A stretch of 64,000 nucleotides of DNA from Flavobacterium daemonense (GTDB taxonomy: Bacteria; Bacteroidota; Bacteroidia; Flavobacteriales; Flavobacteriaceae), in assembly GCF_007341385.1 (NCBI RefSeq), contig NZ_VJYD01000006.1, positions 1 to 64,000 on the forward strand, read 5' to 3'. The notes beneath the pieces were generated by a model. That model was given only the letters and a program-made list of their open reading frames with translations. It was not told where the DNA came from and did not search any database. Shown here in pieces: positions 17,889-26,709 of this stretch. A program made the translations under genes and the position numbers. Each line of letters starts with the position of its first letter. Positions within the stretch are counted from its first letter, which is position 1.

Positions 17889-19598
17889 TTATTTAGGAAT
17901 CGTTATTTTCGCTTTGAAACCTTTATCAGGTTCTGTTTCAAAATCTACAGTTCCTTTAATGGTTTGAATACGACTTTCCATATTTTGGAGTCCATTTTTG
18001 GAGATCTTATTTTTCTCGCAACCAATACCATTATCGGTGTAATTTATTAAGATCGAATTTTGGTCATTTTCAAATTTAACAACTACAAGATTCGCTTGGC
18101 TGTGTTTTTTCATATTTACCATCAGTTCTTGCAAAACACGGCTAATAGTGATCTTTTTTATATCATCAATAATTTCCCAGTTTATGTTTTCGATATTCAT
18201 TACCATGATATTTCTTTCATTGGTATTATAAACCGAAAGCATTTCCTTTATACTGCTCTTAAAATTTATGCCTGTATCAATTTTGTTGTTTTCTTTCGAA
18301 ATTCCTCTTACACGGCCGTAAATATCATCTAATTTTTGAAGCAGGTTCTCTTTTGTATTTTCCTTCGACAAAGACTGCGATTCAGTAAATGCAATGACAT
18401 TAAAAACATCGTTTGCTAGTTCATCGTGGATTTTTTTAGCAATTCGGGTTTCAGTTTCGTACGAAGCTTTAAATTCGATTGCCTTGTTTTTATTTTTATA
18501 ATAGCGTATTAGAATTGCGATTAAAATGACTAGAAAAATGAATATGATTACTAATACAATTCGCAGGTATTTCTCTTTCTGAAGCGCTAATAGGTTCTCA
18601 GCTTTTTCTAGACGAAGTTTTTCATTTTCGTCTTTTTCCTTTTTAGCATCGTATTTAATTTTGGCAAATTTATTTTTAAAGTTGTTTCTGATCCTAATGA
18701 TGCTGTCGTTTAGTGTAAAATACTTTTGTACATATTTAGTGTTTTGAGAACTATGGTTATTTGAAATTAAAATTTGTAACGCTTCTAGTCTTTCATCAAC
18801 ACTATTTAGTTTTGTGGAAATATTATATGCCTTTAATGCATGTTCATCTGATTTCTGAACATCTTTTTTTGAATAATAATCCGCTAAGTGTAAGTAGCTT
18901 TCAATACTTCCATAAGTATCTTTTATTTTATTTCTTTTCTTGAGTGCTTCATTCATTAAACTGAATCCTTTATCATTCATTTCATTTTTAAAATAGGCAT
19001 AACCCAAATTGTCTTGAATTCTAGCTTTATCAGAGGCTTCAGGCTCGCCATCTAAAAGTTTCGTGTTTAATATTGATTCTATAAGTGTAATCGCGTTGGC
19101 ATATTTTTTTTGCTGAATATAAATTGGTGCAATATTACTTAAAGGGCGTAGTTTTGCAATAGGATCGTTAAATTCTTTTACAGATTCTTTATAATAAAAA
19201 ATAGCATCATCATATAGAGAAAGTTCTTTGTCAGCAATTCCTAATGCATTATTTATACAGGCAGTGTACATGTTCTTTTTTTTGAAATATGCTGATGCTT
19301 CAGTAACGGTTTCCTTGCTACCATAGTAGTCTCCATTGATCTGCTGTATTTCTGCCATTTGTATAAGGATATATCCAATATTGGCACTGTCTTTTAAAGT
19401 TTCAAAAAGTATTTTAGATTTATTAAACTCATGAAATGCCTCGTTAAAGTTTTGTTTTGCAAAATTATCAAGTCCTTTGTTTCGTAAACTAAGTGCTTGT
19501 TTTCGTATAGCTTCCGTATTAGGATTGATGGCTTTTTTTTCGTTACAGGAAAAAAGAAAAAATAGAATTATAAAATAAAAAAACGGGGACCGTAACAT
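17889..19598 (-). CDS. TPR-containing sensor histidine kinase, cassette copy 1 (no adjacent regulator)
   Basis: The 569-residue protein starts with a lipobox signal (LFFLFSC, Cys18). Tetratricopeptide-type helices fill residues 30-290, then come a charged coiled coil (300-342), a membrane segment (345-366), the phospho-acceptor helix KKIHDELANDVF with His391, and a short HATPase domain (YTDNGIGC, NGLQNMESRI) to the C-terminus. The layout fits a DesK/NarX-like HisKA_3-type kinase sensing on the envelope side. Two paralogues lie at 23577-25283 and 30504-32201. Unlike them, it has no response regulator gene behind it. A large inverted repeat lies there instead. Confidence 0.9.
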   Translation of the reverse strand: MLRSPFFYFIILFFLFSCNEKKAINPNTEAIRKQALSLRNKGLDNFAKQNFNEAFHEFNKSKILFETLKDSANIGYILIQMAEIQQINGDYYGSKETVTEASAYFKKKNMYTACINNALGIADKELSLYDDAIFYYKESVKEFNDPIAKLRPLSNIAPIYIQQKKYANAITLIESILNTKLLDGEPEASDKARIQDNLGYAYFKNEMNDKGFSLMNEALKKRNKIKDTYGSIESYLHLADYYSKKDVQKSDEHALKAYNISTKLNSVDERLEALQILISNNHSSQNTKYVQKYFTLNDSIIRIRNNFKNKFAKIKYDAKKEKDENEKLRLEKAENLLALQKEKYLRIVLVIIFIFLVILIAILIRYYKNKNKAIEFKASYETETRIAKKIHDELANDVFNVIAFTESQSLSKENTKENLLQKLDDIYGRVRGISKENNKIDTGINFKSSIKEMLSVYNTNERNIMVMNIENINWEIIDDIKKITISRVLQELMVNMKKHSQANLVVVKFENDQNSILINYTDNGIGCEKNKISKNGLQNMESRIQTIKGTVDFETEPDKGFKAKITIPK

Positions 19599-19649
19599 AT
19601 AAATTTACTTTCCCCGAAAATAGTAATTAATTAGATACTAAAAATATAT

Positions 19650-19862
19650 TTATTCATCTGTTGGAGGTGGTGTTTTTGATCCACCAGTACCTCCATCACC
19701 AGGACCATCATTACTAGGATTACCATCATCAGCAAAAGTATCTTTTGCTGGACTAATTGTTTTTTTGGTTTCTTGTTTTGGATTCGTTTCAATTTCATCC
19801 GGAGTACAAGAAAATATGCTGAATAATAACGCAATAGCGCTAAAGAATAATAGTTTTTTCAT
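19650..19862 (-). CDS. Small acidic Gly/Pro-rich lipoprotein, cassette copy 1
   Basis: The 70-residue protein has a lipobox ending at Cys19 (FSIFSC), then TPDE, a short Lys-rich linker ending in SPAK and an acidic tail (FADDGNPSNDGPGDGG...PPPTDE). It shares the CTxDE start, PAK and ADDG/GPGDG elements with the small lipoprotein at 32256-32435. Its position between the structured leader and the sensor kinase gene is the same in each cassette. It may be a ligand or accessory of the kinase, but that is inference only. No known family was recognised. Confidence 0.75.
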   Translation of the reverse strand: MKKLLFFSAIALLFSIFSCTPDEIETNPKQETKKTISPAKDTFADDGNPSNDGPGDGGTGGSKTPPPTDE

Positions 19863-20095
19863 TTTGATTTGATTTAGAAATTAGACATAGGTATTGCTGT
19901 CCGGAATTATCCAGATCTTGTTATTGGCAATACCAATTGATTTTGGGAAGTTGATCGTGTAGAACAGTAAGACGTAGTTTAAACTTCCCGAATAAACTCG
20001 GTCTTACAGTTTTCCACAATGATAATTAGAACTAGTTTTAAATTTTTGTTTTAGTCTGCAGACAAAACTTGAACTAATTTCTTGATGCAAAGTAA
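19863..20095 (-). ncRNA. Candidate structured leader RNA with pseudoknot, cassette copy 1
   Basis: On the minus strand, in transcript order, helix strands are: a GTAAGAC (20007-20001), b GGGAAGTT (19989-19982), a' GTCTTAC (19973-19967), b' AACTTCCC (19952-19945), then c GGTATTGC (19934-19927) and c' GCAATACC (19897-19890), enclosing TCTGGA/TCCGGA. The a/a' and b/b' helices interleave, as in an H-type pseudoknot. The c hairpin ends 27 nt before the lipoprotein ATG. A -7-like TTACTTTG (20095-20088) marks the probable promoter. The same order is seen at 25449-25681 and 32436-32674, with compensatory changes. Confidence 0.65.
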
Positions 20096-20099
20096 AGAC

Positions 20100-20864
20100 G
20101 TTTCTACGCCTTGACTGATAAGGAATTCCCGGAATTCCTGCCTTTTCCTGACATTCCTGAAAATTCCCGACAAAATAAATTCGCAGGACTAGTTTGCGCT
20201 ATTAAAAGTTATTTTGGTTTATAGAAAGCTCTATAATTATAGATGCAAAAAGTCCGGCAAAAGTTGGATTTGGAGGATTAAAAAGCGCAGAAATTTAGCT
20301 TTGAAGCAAAAGTTGGAAATGGAAATAAGCACTTAATTGCAGAAGTTGAAAATAATGGCATATAAAAAATATTTAGGTGAATAATAAACATGGAGATTCT
20401 AAAGAGCTTCCTGAAAAGGAAATCTTTGTTGAATTTAAAAGACATATTTTCTACAAAAGTTTAGAAAATATCTCTCTGAAAAATAATTAGGATTGCAATT
20501 GAAATGATCTTATTTTCTGCGTGCTTAAACTTTGCGCAGAAAAAAGATTGGGAAGAATAATTTCTAAATGAAGAGGAAAAACATTTTGAGAAATAAAATG
20601 CAAAATGTTGGAAAAAGAATAATTTTTTGAAGTGTAATTCAGGCATTTAAAAAGTTTGTTTTTCGGCATATATCTACTGTTATTTACACTATAAAGATAC
20701 GAAAAACATACGGTTAAACCAAATAAAATCAATGAAATAAGTAAATTTTTTTGTAAAAAAAGGCATTTTTTTTGCCTCGAAATTTACTTGAAGAAGACGG
20801 TAATTTTTGAAGATAATAACCTTATTTTTACACTATAATTGTAGTCAATAAAAACTCCTTTTTT
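20100..20864. other. 765-bp gene-poor stretch, probably a decayed cassette-1 flank
   Basis: Copies 2 and 3 have a divergent CMQW membrane protein gene here, but copy 1 has none. Traces of similar leader sequence remain: repeated ATTCCTG words (20128-20160), as before the copy-2 gene, and AAAAGTCCGG near 20250, as before the copy-3 gene. A plus-strand fragment at about 20376-20486 reads NKHGDSKELPEKEIFVEFKR and ends at a stop. It looks like a protein remnant but was not assigned. Small minus-strand frames at 20461-20732 do not look like genes. Confidence 0.4.
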
Positions 20865-21230
20865 ATGAAAAAGCTTCTCTACTTGCTGATTGTTTTTTGC
20901 ATTGTTGGATGCAAAAAATACGTTGTATCTTTTGAACAACCAACAGAAATGAAACTGGACAATTTAAAACTAGAAATACTTTTGGATAAGCAAAAGGTCA
21001 AAGACATTAATTTAAAGGCAACGGAAGCGCTTCCGACTTATAATACAGAAGAATTGCCAATTTCAGACGATGGAAAACACCAACTTCAAATTAAAGTAAA
21101 TGACACTATTTTTAGTTATGATATAAAATATCCCGAAGAAAAATATATTGTGATCATGGCTCATTTGAAAAAGAACGGTAAAGTTCATATCGGGATTTTA
21201 AAACAGTCGTATAAGTATCGATTCCTTTAA
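20865..21230 (+). CDS. Small lipoprotein of unknown function
   Basis: The 121-residue protein has a lipobox ending at Cys16 (CIVGC). The mature part has regular beta-strand patterning (LKLEILLDKQKVKDINLKA; HQLQIKVNDTIFSYDIKYP), like a small Ig-like or transthyretin-like fold. No catalytic motif was seen. It is monocistronic, ends at a shared hairpin and is convergent with the GH1 gene. Confidence 0.75.
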   Translation: MKKLLYLLIVFCIVGCKKYVVSFEQPTEMKLDNLKLEILLDKQKVKDINLKATEALPTYNTEELPISDDGKHQLQIKVNDTIFSYDIKYPEEKYIVIMAHLKKNGKVHIGILKQSYKYRFL

Positions 21231-21243
21231 ATCTGAAAATACG

Positions 21244-21270
21244 AAAGGCCTTTCAATTAGAAAGGCCTTT
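21244..21270. terminator. Bidirectional terminator
   Basis: AAAGGCCTTTC (21244-21254) pairs perfectly with GAAAGGCCTTT (21260-21270). It lies between the convergent lipoprotein and GH1 genes. Confidence 0.85.
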
Positions 21271-21290
21271 TGTATATGATGTTGTATTTT

Positions 21291-22643
21291 TTAAGATAAA
21301 AAGTCTTTGAGCCAGAATCCCGAGTTTTTAATGGTTCTTTTTTGAGTCTCAAAATCGACATGAATAAGTCCAAATCTTGCATTGTAGCCTTCGGCCCATT
21401 CAAAGTTGTCAGTAAGTGTCCAAACAAAATAACCATCGACATTCAAACCGTCTTCTTTGGCTTTTAAAATCTGCTCCAAATGATCCTGAATGTAATGCGT
21501 ACGTTTGATATCGTGCACTTTTCCGTTTTTTACAGTATCTGGAAAAGCGGCGCCATTTTCGGTAATAATAATTTTTTTGATGCCATCGTATTCGTTAAAT
21601 CGTTTTAAAACGTGGTAAAGTGCAGGAGGATAAACTTCCCAGCCCATATCAGTTGCAATGACGTTTCTTTTTTCGGCACTAATTAATTCGGCACCTATGT
21701 ACGGAATGATCAATGATGATTTTACGACTTCTCGAGTATAACATTGCAGACCTATAAAATCGAAATCAAACGCTATGTTTTCCAAATCATCGGGCGCAAT
21801 ATAACTGTTCAATTTTTTTAAGACAGGCAAATCGCCCTGCGGATATCCTAGTCCTAAAAGTGGCTCGATAAAAGTTCGGTTAAGCAAAGTGTCGACACGT
21901 TTTGCGGCTTCAACATCTTTTTGGCTTGTTGTCGCAGGTTCGATATGAGTTGAAGAAAACGTAGTGCCAATATTGGCGTCGGGAATTTTGTTTCTAAGTA
22001 TTTTTCCTCCAGCTGCCGTTGCCATCGTCACGTGGTGCATGGCTTTTAGGTAATTTGTAATTCCTTTTTTTCCTGGCGCGTGAATGCCCAAAAAATAACC
22101 TGCTCCGGTAAAAACAGAAGGTTCGTTGATGACCATCCAGTTTTTTACACGATCGCCAAAATGCGTGGCGCAGATTTCAACATATTCTGAAAACCAAGAA
22201 ACCGATTCGCGATTTGTCCAGCCGCCTTTTTCCTCGAGCGCGTGTGGCAAATCCCAGTGGTAAAGTGTTACCCAAGGTTCAATTCCCTGAGCAAGTAAAG
22301 CGTCTATGATTTTATTGTAATAATCAATTCCGGCCTGATTTACAGGATGAGTTCCTGTTGGCATAATTCGTGGCCAGCTGATTGAAAATCTAAAATTAGG
22401 GATATTTAATTCTTTGATTAAACTAATATCGGTTTCATACGAATTATAGAAATCACAAGCAGTTATGGCATGATGTCCGTTTTTGATTTTCCCTTTTTGA
22501 GAGGTAAAAACGTCCCAGATAGAAGAACCTTTTCCGTCTGCATCATGAGCTCCTTCAATTTGAAAAGCGGCGGTTGAAACACCCCACAAGAAATCCTGTC
22601 CAAATTGACTTTTGTTTAGAAATGAGTTTTCGACTTTATTCAT
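21291..22643 (-). CDS. GH1 family beta-glucosidase
   Basis: The 450-residue enzyme has the usual GH1 length and no signal peptide, so it should act in the cytoplasm. The acid/base Glu174 lies in VINEPSV and the nucleophile Glu362 in ITENGAA. The N-terminal GH1 signature FLWGVSTAAFQIEGA is clear. It is predicted to split beta-glucosides or related disaccharides into monosaccharides. It is monocistronic. Its position between two copies of the signalling cassette is odd, and no transporter gene is next to it. Confidence 0.94.
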   Translation of the reverse strand: MNKVENSFLNKSQFGQDFLWGVSTAAFQIEGAHDADGKGSSIWDVFTSQKGKIKNGHHAITACDFYNSYETDISLIKELNIPNFRFSISWPRIMPTGTHPVNQAGIDYYNKIIDALLAQGIEPWVTLYHWDLPHALEEKGGWTNRESVSWFSEYVEICATHFGDRVKNWMVINEPSVFTGAGYFLGIHAPGKKGITNYLKAMHHVTMATAAGGKILRNKIPDANIGTTFSSTHIEPATTSQKDVEAAKRVDTLLNRTFIEPLLGLGYPQGDLPVLKKLNSYIAPDDLENIAFDFDFIGLQCYTREVVKSSLIIPYIGAELISAEKRNVIATDMGWEVYPPALYHVLKRFNEYDGIKKIIITENGAAFPDTVKNGKVHDIKRTHYIQDHLEQILKAKEDGLNVDGYFVWTLTDNFEWAEGYNARFGLIHVDFETQKRTIKNSGFWLKDFLS

Positions 22644-22849
22644 TCAAATAAATATTCCTTGATTTTTAATTGATTTTTTAATGAAGGAAAGAAGATTGCA
22701 TAGCTCTTAAAAAAAGCCATTCTTTGAATGATACTAGAAAATTTAGATTAAAGAGTTTCATAACTTTTACTTTTATTCAAATTAATAAAACTAATGTGAA
22801 TAAATTGTAAACTCATTATTATCAAATGATTAAATAAGATAGTCGGAAT

Positions 22850-22876
22850 AAAAAAAAGCTCTTAAATAGAGCTTTT
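22850..22876 (-). terminator. Terminator of cassette copy 2
   Basis: On the minus strand AAAGCTCT (22875-22868) pairs with AGAGCTTT (22862-22855), followed by a T run, 25 bp past the response regulator stop. Confidence 0.85.
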
Positions 22877-22900
22877 GAAATTTTTGGAATGTTAGGAAAA

Positions 22901-23569
22901 TTAAATAATTCCCATATCTTTTATGATCGAAATCAGTTGAACGCTGTTATTGGCTTTGAAAAAATCTTTGAGTTTGCCTAATCTTTTTTCAATAGCGCTT
23001 TTGCTGTTGGGTTTTATCTCGGCATTTTTGAAGATGTTTATAATGTCGTCCTGCGATTTGCCATCTGCTAAATATTTTAGGATTTTAATATCGATGTCAT
23101 CAATTTCGAAATTGTCTTTTTCCTGTAATGCTGAAGCAACTTCTGGCGAAATGAATTTTTCATCAGAAGAAGCAATAATTGTAATTGCTTTTTTTAGTTC
23201 TTCAATGCTGTTTCTACCTTTTAAAACAAAAGCATTTATTGACGCATTCTCAAAAAGTGATTTAATGCGAAATCTTTTGTCCTCTACAGAATACGTTAAA
23301 ATTTTAATATCAGGCTGTAATTCACGTGTTTTTTGAACTAATTCGTCACCGCTCGCCAATTTTACTTCACGATGATCTGTCTTGAAAGATAGATCGCTGA
23401 TCAGCAAATCATATGGCTCATTGTCTTGTATAGCTTTGCGTATTTTTAAAAAGGCATCGTCGCAATATTTCGAATAATGAAAATTCTCAATTCCCAAATC
23501 TTTTAGGACTTGTTCTATTCCAAAATTGATACTGTCAAGGTCTTCGGCTATAATTACTTTTTTAAACAT
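22901..23569 (-). CDS. Response regulator (REC plus LuxR-like HTH), cassette copy 2
   Basis: The 222-residue protein has an N-terminal receiver domain with acidic pair Glu9-Asp10, phospho-acceptor Asp59 in LLISDLSF, and the switch residues in TYSVED and FVLKG. The C-terminal about 65 residues (DIKILKYLADGKSQDDIINIF, then KSAIEKRLGKLKDFF) match a divergent LuxR/GerE-type helix-turn-helix. It starts 7 bp after the sensor kinase stop and is certainly its partner. A paralogue lies at 29829-30497. A candidate target site is the TRTGGAWWTCCGTAA box described elsewhere. Confidence 0.92.
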   Translation of the reverse strand: MFKKVIIAEDLDSINFGIEQVLKDLGIENFHYSKYCDDAFLKIRKAIQDNEPYDLLISDLSFKTDHREVKLASGDELVQKTRELQPDIKILTYSVEDKRFRIKSLFENASINAFVLKGRNSIEELKKAITIIASSDEKFISPEVASALQEKDNFEIDDIDIKILKYLADGKSQDDIINIFKNAEIKPNSKSAIEKRLGKLKDFFKANNSVQLISIIKDMGII

Positions 23570-23576
23570 ATAAAAA

Positions 23577-25283
23577 CTATTTAGGCATGGATATCTTTAC
23601 TTTAAAACCTTTATTGGGTTCTGTGTCAAAAGTAATAGTTCCTTTTGTAGACAAAATACGGTTTTCCATATTTTGGAGACCATTTTTAATAATTTTATTT
23701 TTTTTAGCTCCTTTTCCGTTGTCTGTATAGTCTATAAAAATTTTATTTGCATCGCTGCCAAATTTCACAACAACCAGCGAAGCCTCACTGTGCTTGGACA
23801 TATTGACCATTAATTCTTGCAGTGTTCGCTGAATTGTGATTTTTTTTATGTCATCAATCGCTTCCCAATTTATTTTTTCGATACTGTTTATAATGACATT
23901 TCTTGTATCGCTGTTGTAAGTAGAAAGCAGTTCTTTTAAGTTTTCCAAATAATGTATTCCCGTGTCAATCGTATTGTTTTCTTTAGAAATATTACGAACT
24001 CGGTTATAAATATGATCTAATTTTTCTATCAGAATTTCTTTTGCGTTCTCGTTTTCCAGAGGTTGCGTCTGCGAAAATGCAATGGTATGAAAAACATCAT
24101 TTGCGAGTTCGTCATGAATGTCTTTAGAAATTCGGATTTCAGTTTCATAAGCCGTTTCAAGTTTTTCGATTCGGTTTTTGTTTCGGTAGTATTTTCTCAA
24201 ATAAAATATCAAAACAGAAAGGAAAAGAAAAATCGTGATGAATATAAATTGACGATAGTTTGCACGTTGTAATGCCAGCTGATTTTCGGTTTTTTCTAAA
24301 CGAAGTTTTTCGTTTTCATCTTTTTCTTTTTGAGAATCGTATTTGATTTTGGCCGATTTGTTTCTAAAATTATTTCTTATTTTGGTAATGCTGTCATTTA
24401 AAAGAGTGAATTTTTTAGCATATTCGGTATTTTCTGGAACAAATTTATTTGACATTAATAAAGCTAATGCCTCTAAACGCTCATCAACACTATGCATTTT
24501 TGTAGCGGTGCCGTATGCTTTTAAAGCAAATTCTTCTGATTTTTGAGAATCAGTTTCGGCATAAAACTCTGATAAATGAAGACTGTTTTCGATGCTACCG
24601 TATTCATCTGGACTATCTTTTCTCAATTCTAAGCTTTTTTGCATATATAAAAGCCCTTTTTCGGGTTGCCCATTTTTAAAATAAGCAAAACCTAAATTGT
24701 CTATTACTCGAGACAAATAGTCTAGTTCTTCTTCTTTGGGTACTTTAATTTTTATAGCAGATTCTAATAGATTTATGGCTTTATCGTATTTTTTTTGATT
24801 TAGATATATAACCGCAATATTGTTTAAAAAAGATCGTTTTGATGATGGCTTATTATAATCTTTTATCGTTTCATTGTAATAGTAAATTGCATCGTTGTAA
24901 TTTGACAATTCTTTCTCGGCTATTCCAAAAAGATTTTTTATATAAGAGGAGTAAATATCTTTTTTTCTAATATAAGGCAAAGCTTCTGTGAGTGTTTCCT
25001 TGCTTCCATAGTAATCGCCATTGACTTGCTGTATATTGGCTATTTGAGAAAGAGCATAAACAACATTAGCGCTGTCATTAATCTTCTTATATAAAGTTAG
25101 AGACTTGCTAAAATGGTAAAAAGCATTATCATAGTTTTCTTTTGTAATATTTTCAATCGCTTTGCTTCTAAGGCGTCCTGCTTCTTTTCTTATGATTTTT
25201 TCATTGGGAATAACTGTTGTTTTGTCTTTGCAAGAAATCACAAGAGCAAAGAGAAGAAAACAAAAATAAGGGAACCGCAACAT
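23577..25283 (-). CDS. TPR-containing sensor histidine kinase, cassette copy 2
   Basis: The 568-residue paralogue has the same order as copy 1: lipobox (FALVISC, Cys18), TPR helices to about residue 290, coiled coil, membrane segment near 345-365, H-box KDIHDELANDVF, and HATPase with YTDNGKGA and NGLQNMENRI to the C-terminus. The lipobox plus internal membrane span means the sensor domain could be held to the membrane at both ends. It is followed at 7 bp by its response regulator. The small lipoprotein gene upstream is broken in this copy. Confidence 0.92.
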   Translation of the reverse strand: MLRFPYFCFLLFALVISCKDKTTVIPNEKIIRKEAGRLRSKAIENITKENYDNAFYHFSKSLTLYKKINDSANVVYALSQIANIQQVNGDYYGSKETLTEALPYIRKKDIYSSYIKNLFGIAEKELSNYNDAIYYYNETIKDYNKPSSKRSFLNNIAVIYLNQKKYDKAINLLESAIKIKVPKEEELDYLSRVIDNLGFAYFKNGQPEKGLLYMQKSLELRKDSPDEYGSIENSLHLSEFYAETDSQKSEEFALKAYGTATKMHSVDERLEALALLMSNKFVPENTEYAKKFTLLNDSITKIRNNFRNKSAKIKYDSQKEKDENEKLRLEKTENQLALQRANYRQFIFITIFLFLSVLIFYLRKYYRNKNRIEKLETAYETEIRISKDIHDELANDVFHTIAFSQTQPLENENAKEILIEKLDHIYNRVRNISKENNTIDTGIHYLENLKELLSTYNSDTRNVIINSIEKINWEAIDDIKKITIQRTLQELMVNMSKHSEASLVVVKFGSDANKIFIDYTDNGKGAKKNKIIKNGLQNMENRILSTKGTITFDTEPNKGFKVKISMPK

Positions 25284-25332
25284 AAAATTTAATTTCGCCG
25301 AAAGTACTAATTAATTATTTAGTACAAATTTT

Positions 25333-25448
25333 TTATTCATCTTTTGGAGGTAGAAGCAGAGATGGTGTATCGTCAGGTCCGTCATCACTGAAGAAAATAA
25401 TGTTGTACAACATAAATCAAAAACTCCCAATAAAAATATTTTTTTCAT
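25333..25448 (-). pseudogene. Broken small lipoprotein gene, cassette copy 2
   Basis: The first codons (MKKIFLLG...TTLFS) match the intact copy at 32256-32435. The next intact bases are those of the acidic tail: DDGPDDTP...PPKDE and a stop at 25333, but in another frame. The part encoding the lipobox Cys and the Lys-rich linker is missing. The join lies at a TTCTT word that occurs at both ends of the missing segment in the intact copy, suggesting slippage. Read through in frame, the product has no lipobox and a nonsense tail. Confidence 0.7.
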
Positions 25449-25681
25449 GACTTTTATGATTTTAAAATTTGGCATAAGCATTGCTGTTTAGAAGTATTCT
25501 GAATCGTTTTTTTCGGCAATGCAATTTTTGTTTGGGAAGAAAATGCGTAGAAAAGTAAGGGTTTATTTAGGCTTCCCTCCTAAACTTGGCCTTACGGTTT
25601 TCCGCATTTTATAAGTGAACTAGTTTTGTACATTTGCCCTAATCGCGAGTCAGAGCAAGAACTAATTCTGAGACAAAGTAA
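25449..25681 (-). ncRNA. Candidate structured leader RNA with pseudoknot, cassette copy 2
   Basis: Minus-strand helix strands in order are: a GTAAGG (25595-25590), b GGGAAG (25577-25572), a' CCTTAC (25560-25555), b' CTTCCC (25539-25534), c GCATTGC (25522-25516) and c' GCAATGC (25484-25478). Relative to copy 1, one A-U pair in helix a becomes G-C, and one U-A pair in helix c becomes C-G. The c hairpin ends 29 nt before the former lipoprotein ATG. A -7-like TTACTTTG lies at 25681-25674. The RNA appears intact although the lipoprotein gene is not. Confidence 0.62.
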
Positions 25682-25788
25682 ATAGGTGTCTTTCTCTGAA
25701 TTGCGAAGGAAATCCGGAGATTCTTAATGTTCCTGGTTTTCCTGAAAACATAAGTATTAATCCTAAAAATCCTGAAAATCCTGAATGT

Positions 25789-26706
25789 ATGGACAACATT
25801 ACACGATGCAATTATGAAAAAGCTTATAAAGAAGCGATACGAGCAAAATATAATATTGAAAAAGAATTAGGAGAATACTCTAATTATCTGGAAACACCTT
25901 CTCAAGCGCATTTGAGAGATTTATGTTGGAAAATTTTAAGTGTAAATCCAGCTCCAGATGATTTAAAAGTATATTGGGATTTTAAAGGGACTCCATTCAA
26001 TACAAAAGAAGCGGATACTTGTACAACGTATACAGACAAGTATAAAAAAGTTGGCGCCTTTTTAAGAGGGGAAAAAGAGCCTCAAAAAATTGATACGGTT
26101 GACATGGCGGCAATTTTGATCGATTTTCAGCCAAGACCTTTTCGAAAATTTAAGGCAAAAGCAATGTCACGCGAAGAACAAATCACAGTGCATAGTGCTG
26201 AGGTTTTGAGTAAAAATGAAGTTGAAAAAATACCCTCAATTTTGAAAGAACCAGAAACTCATGCCTTCGTAAAAACACCATCGAAAAAAACAAAAATCAA
26301 AATCTTCAAGCTGAAATTTAAAATGTTGCGAACTGCGGCCATAATTGCTGTTGTTAGCTTGATTGGCGTTATAATTTATTTAGCGCTTCCGCAGAAGGAA
26401 TGCATGCAATGGTCGGGAGATCATTATGAACTCGTTAATTGCGACGTAAAAAATGAAGGTTCGTTAACAAGAAATCCTGTCGAATTGCTGGATGAAAGTT
26501 TGGTTCATCTAAAAAAAGTAGATATTTATGATGATACAGTTTGTTTTGATAAATACGGACGCGCCACAATTTGGTACGCCAAAACACCAAACGGAATTGA
26601 CTTTTTTAACGGTCACGGCAGACATCCCGAAAATAATATTGCACTAAAACCAGTCACAAAATCTATTTTTAAAAAATACGCACATAAATCTCACGCCGAT
26701 AAATAA
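25789..26706 (+). CDS. Single-pass membrane protein with CMQW motif, divergent from cassette copy 2
   Basis: The 305-residue protein has no signal peptide. It has an N-terminal soluble domain (about 1-125, with EYSNYL, LRDLCWK, AAILIDFQPRPF), one membrane segment (181-200), then a C-terminal domain starting KECMQWSGDHYELVNCDV and ending FFNGHGRHPENN...VTKSIFKKYA. A paralogue at 32805-33737 shares all these blocks. The N-terminal part should be cytoplasmic and the Cys-bearing C-terminal part periplasmic. The function is unknown. The divergent placement next to two sensor cassettes suggests it is a target or a component. Confidence 0.78.
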   Translation: MDNITRCNYEKAYKEAIRAKYNIEKELGEYSNYLETPSQAHLRDLCWKILSVNPAPDDLKVYWDFKGTPFNTKEADTCTTYTDKYKKVGAFLRGEKEPQKIDTVDMAAILIDFQPRPFRKFKAKAMSREEQITVHSAEVLSKNEVEKIPSILKEPETHAFVKTPSKKTKIKIFKLKFKMLRTAAIIAVVSLIGVIIYLALPQKECMQWSGDHYELVNCDVKNEGSLTRNPVELLDESLVHLKKVDIYDDTVCFDKYGRATIWYAKTPNGIDFFNGHGRHPENNIALKPVTKSIFKKYAHKSHADK

Positions 26707-26709
26707 AAA

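Noticed and set aside
19863..20095. Retron-type or 6S-type RNA for the structured leader
   Set aside because: No reverse transcriptase gene is nearby, and the interleaved short helices do not fit the long hairpin of 6S RNA.
20461..20732. Two overlapping minus-strand frames in the copy-1 flank
   Set aside because: Phe/Ser/Asn-rich chance frames with no start context, in a decayed region.
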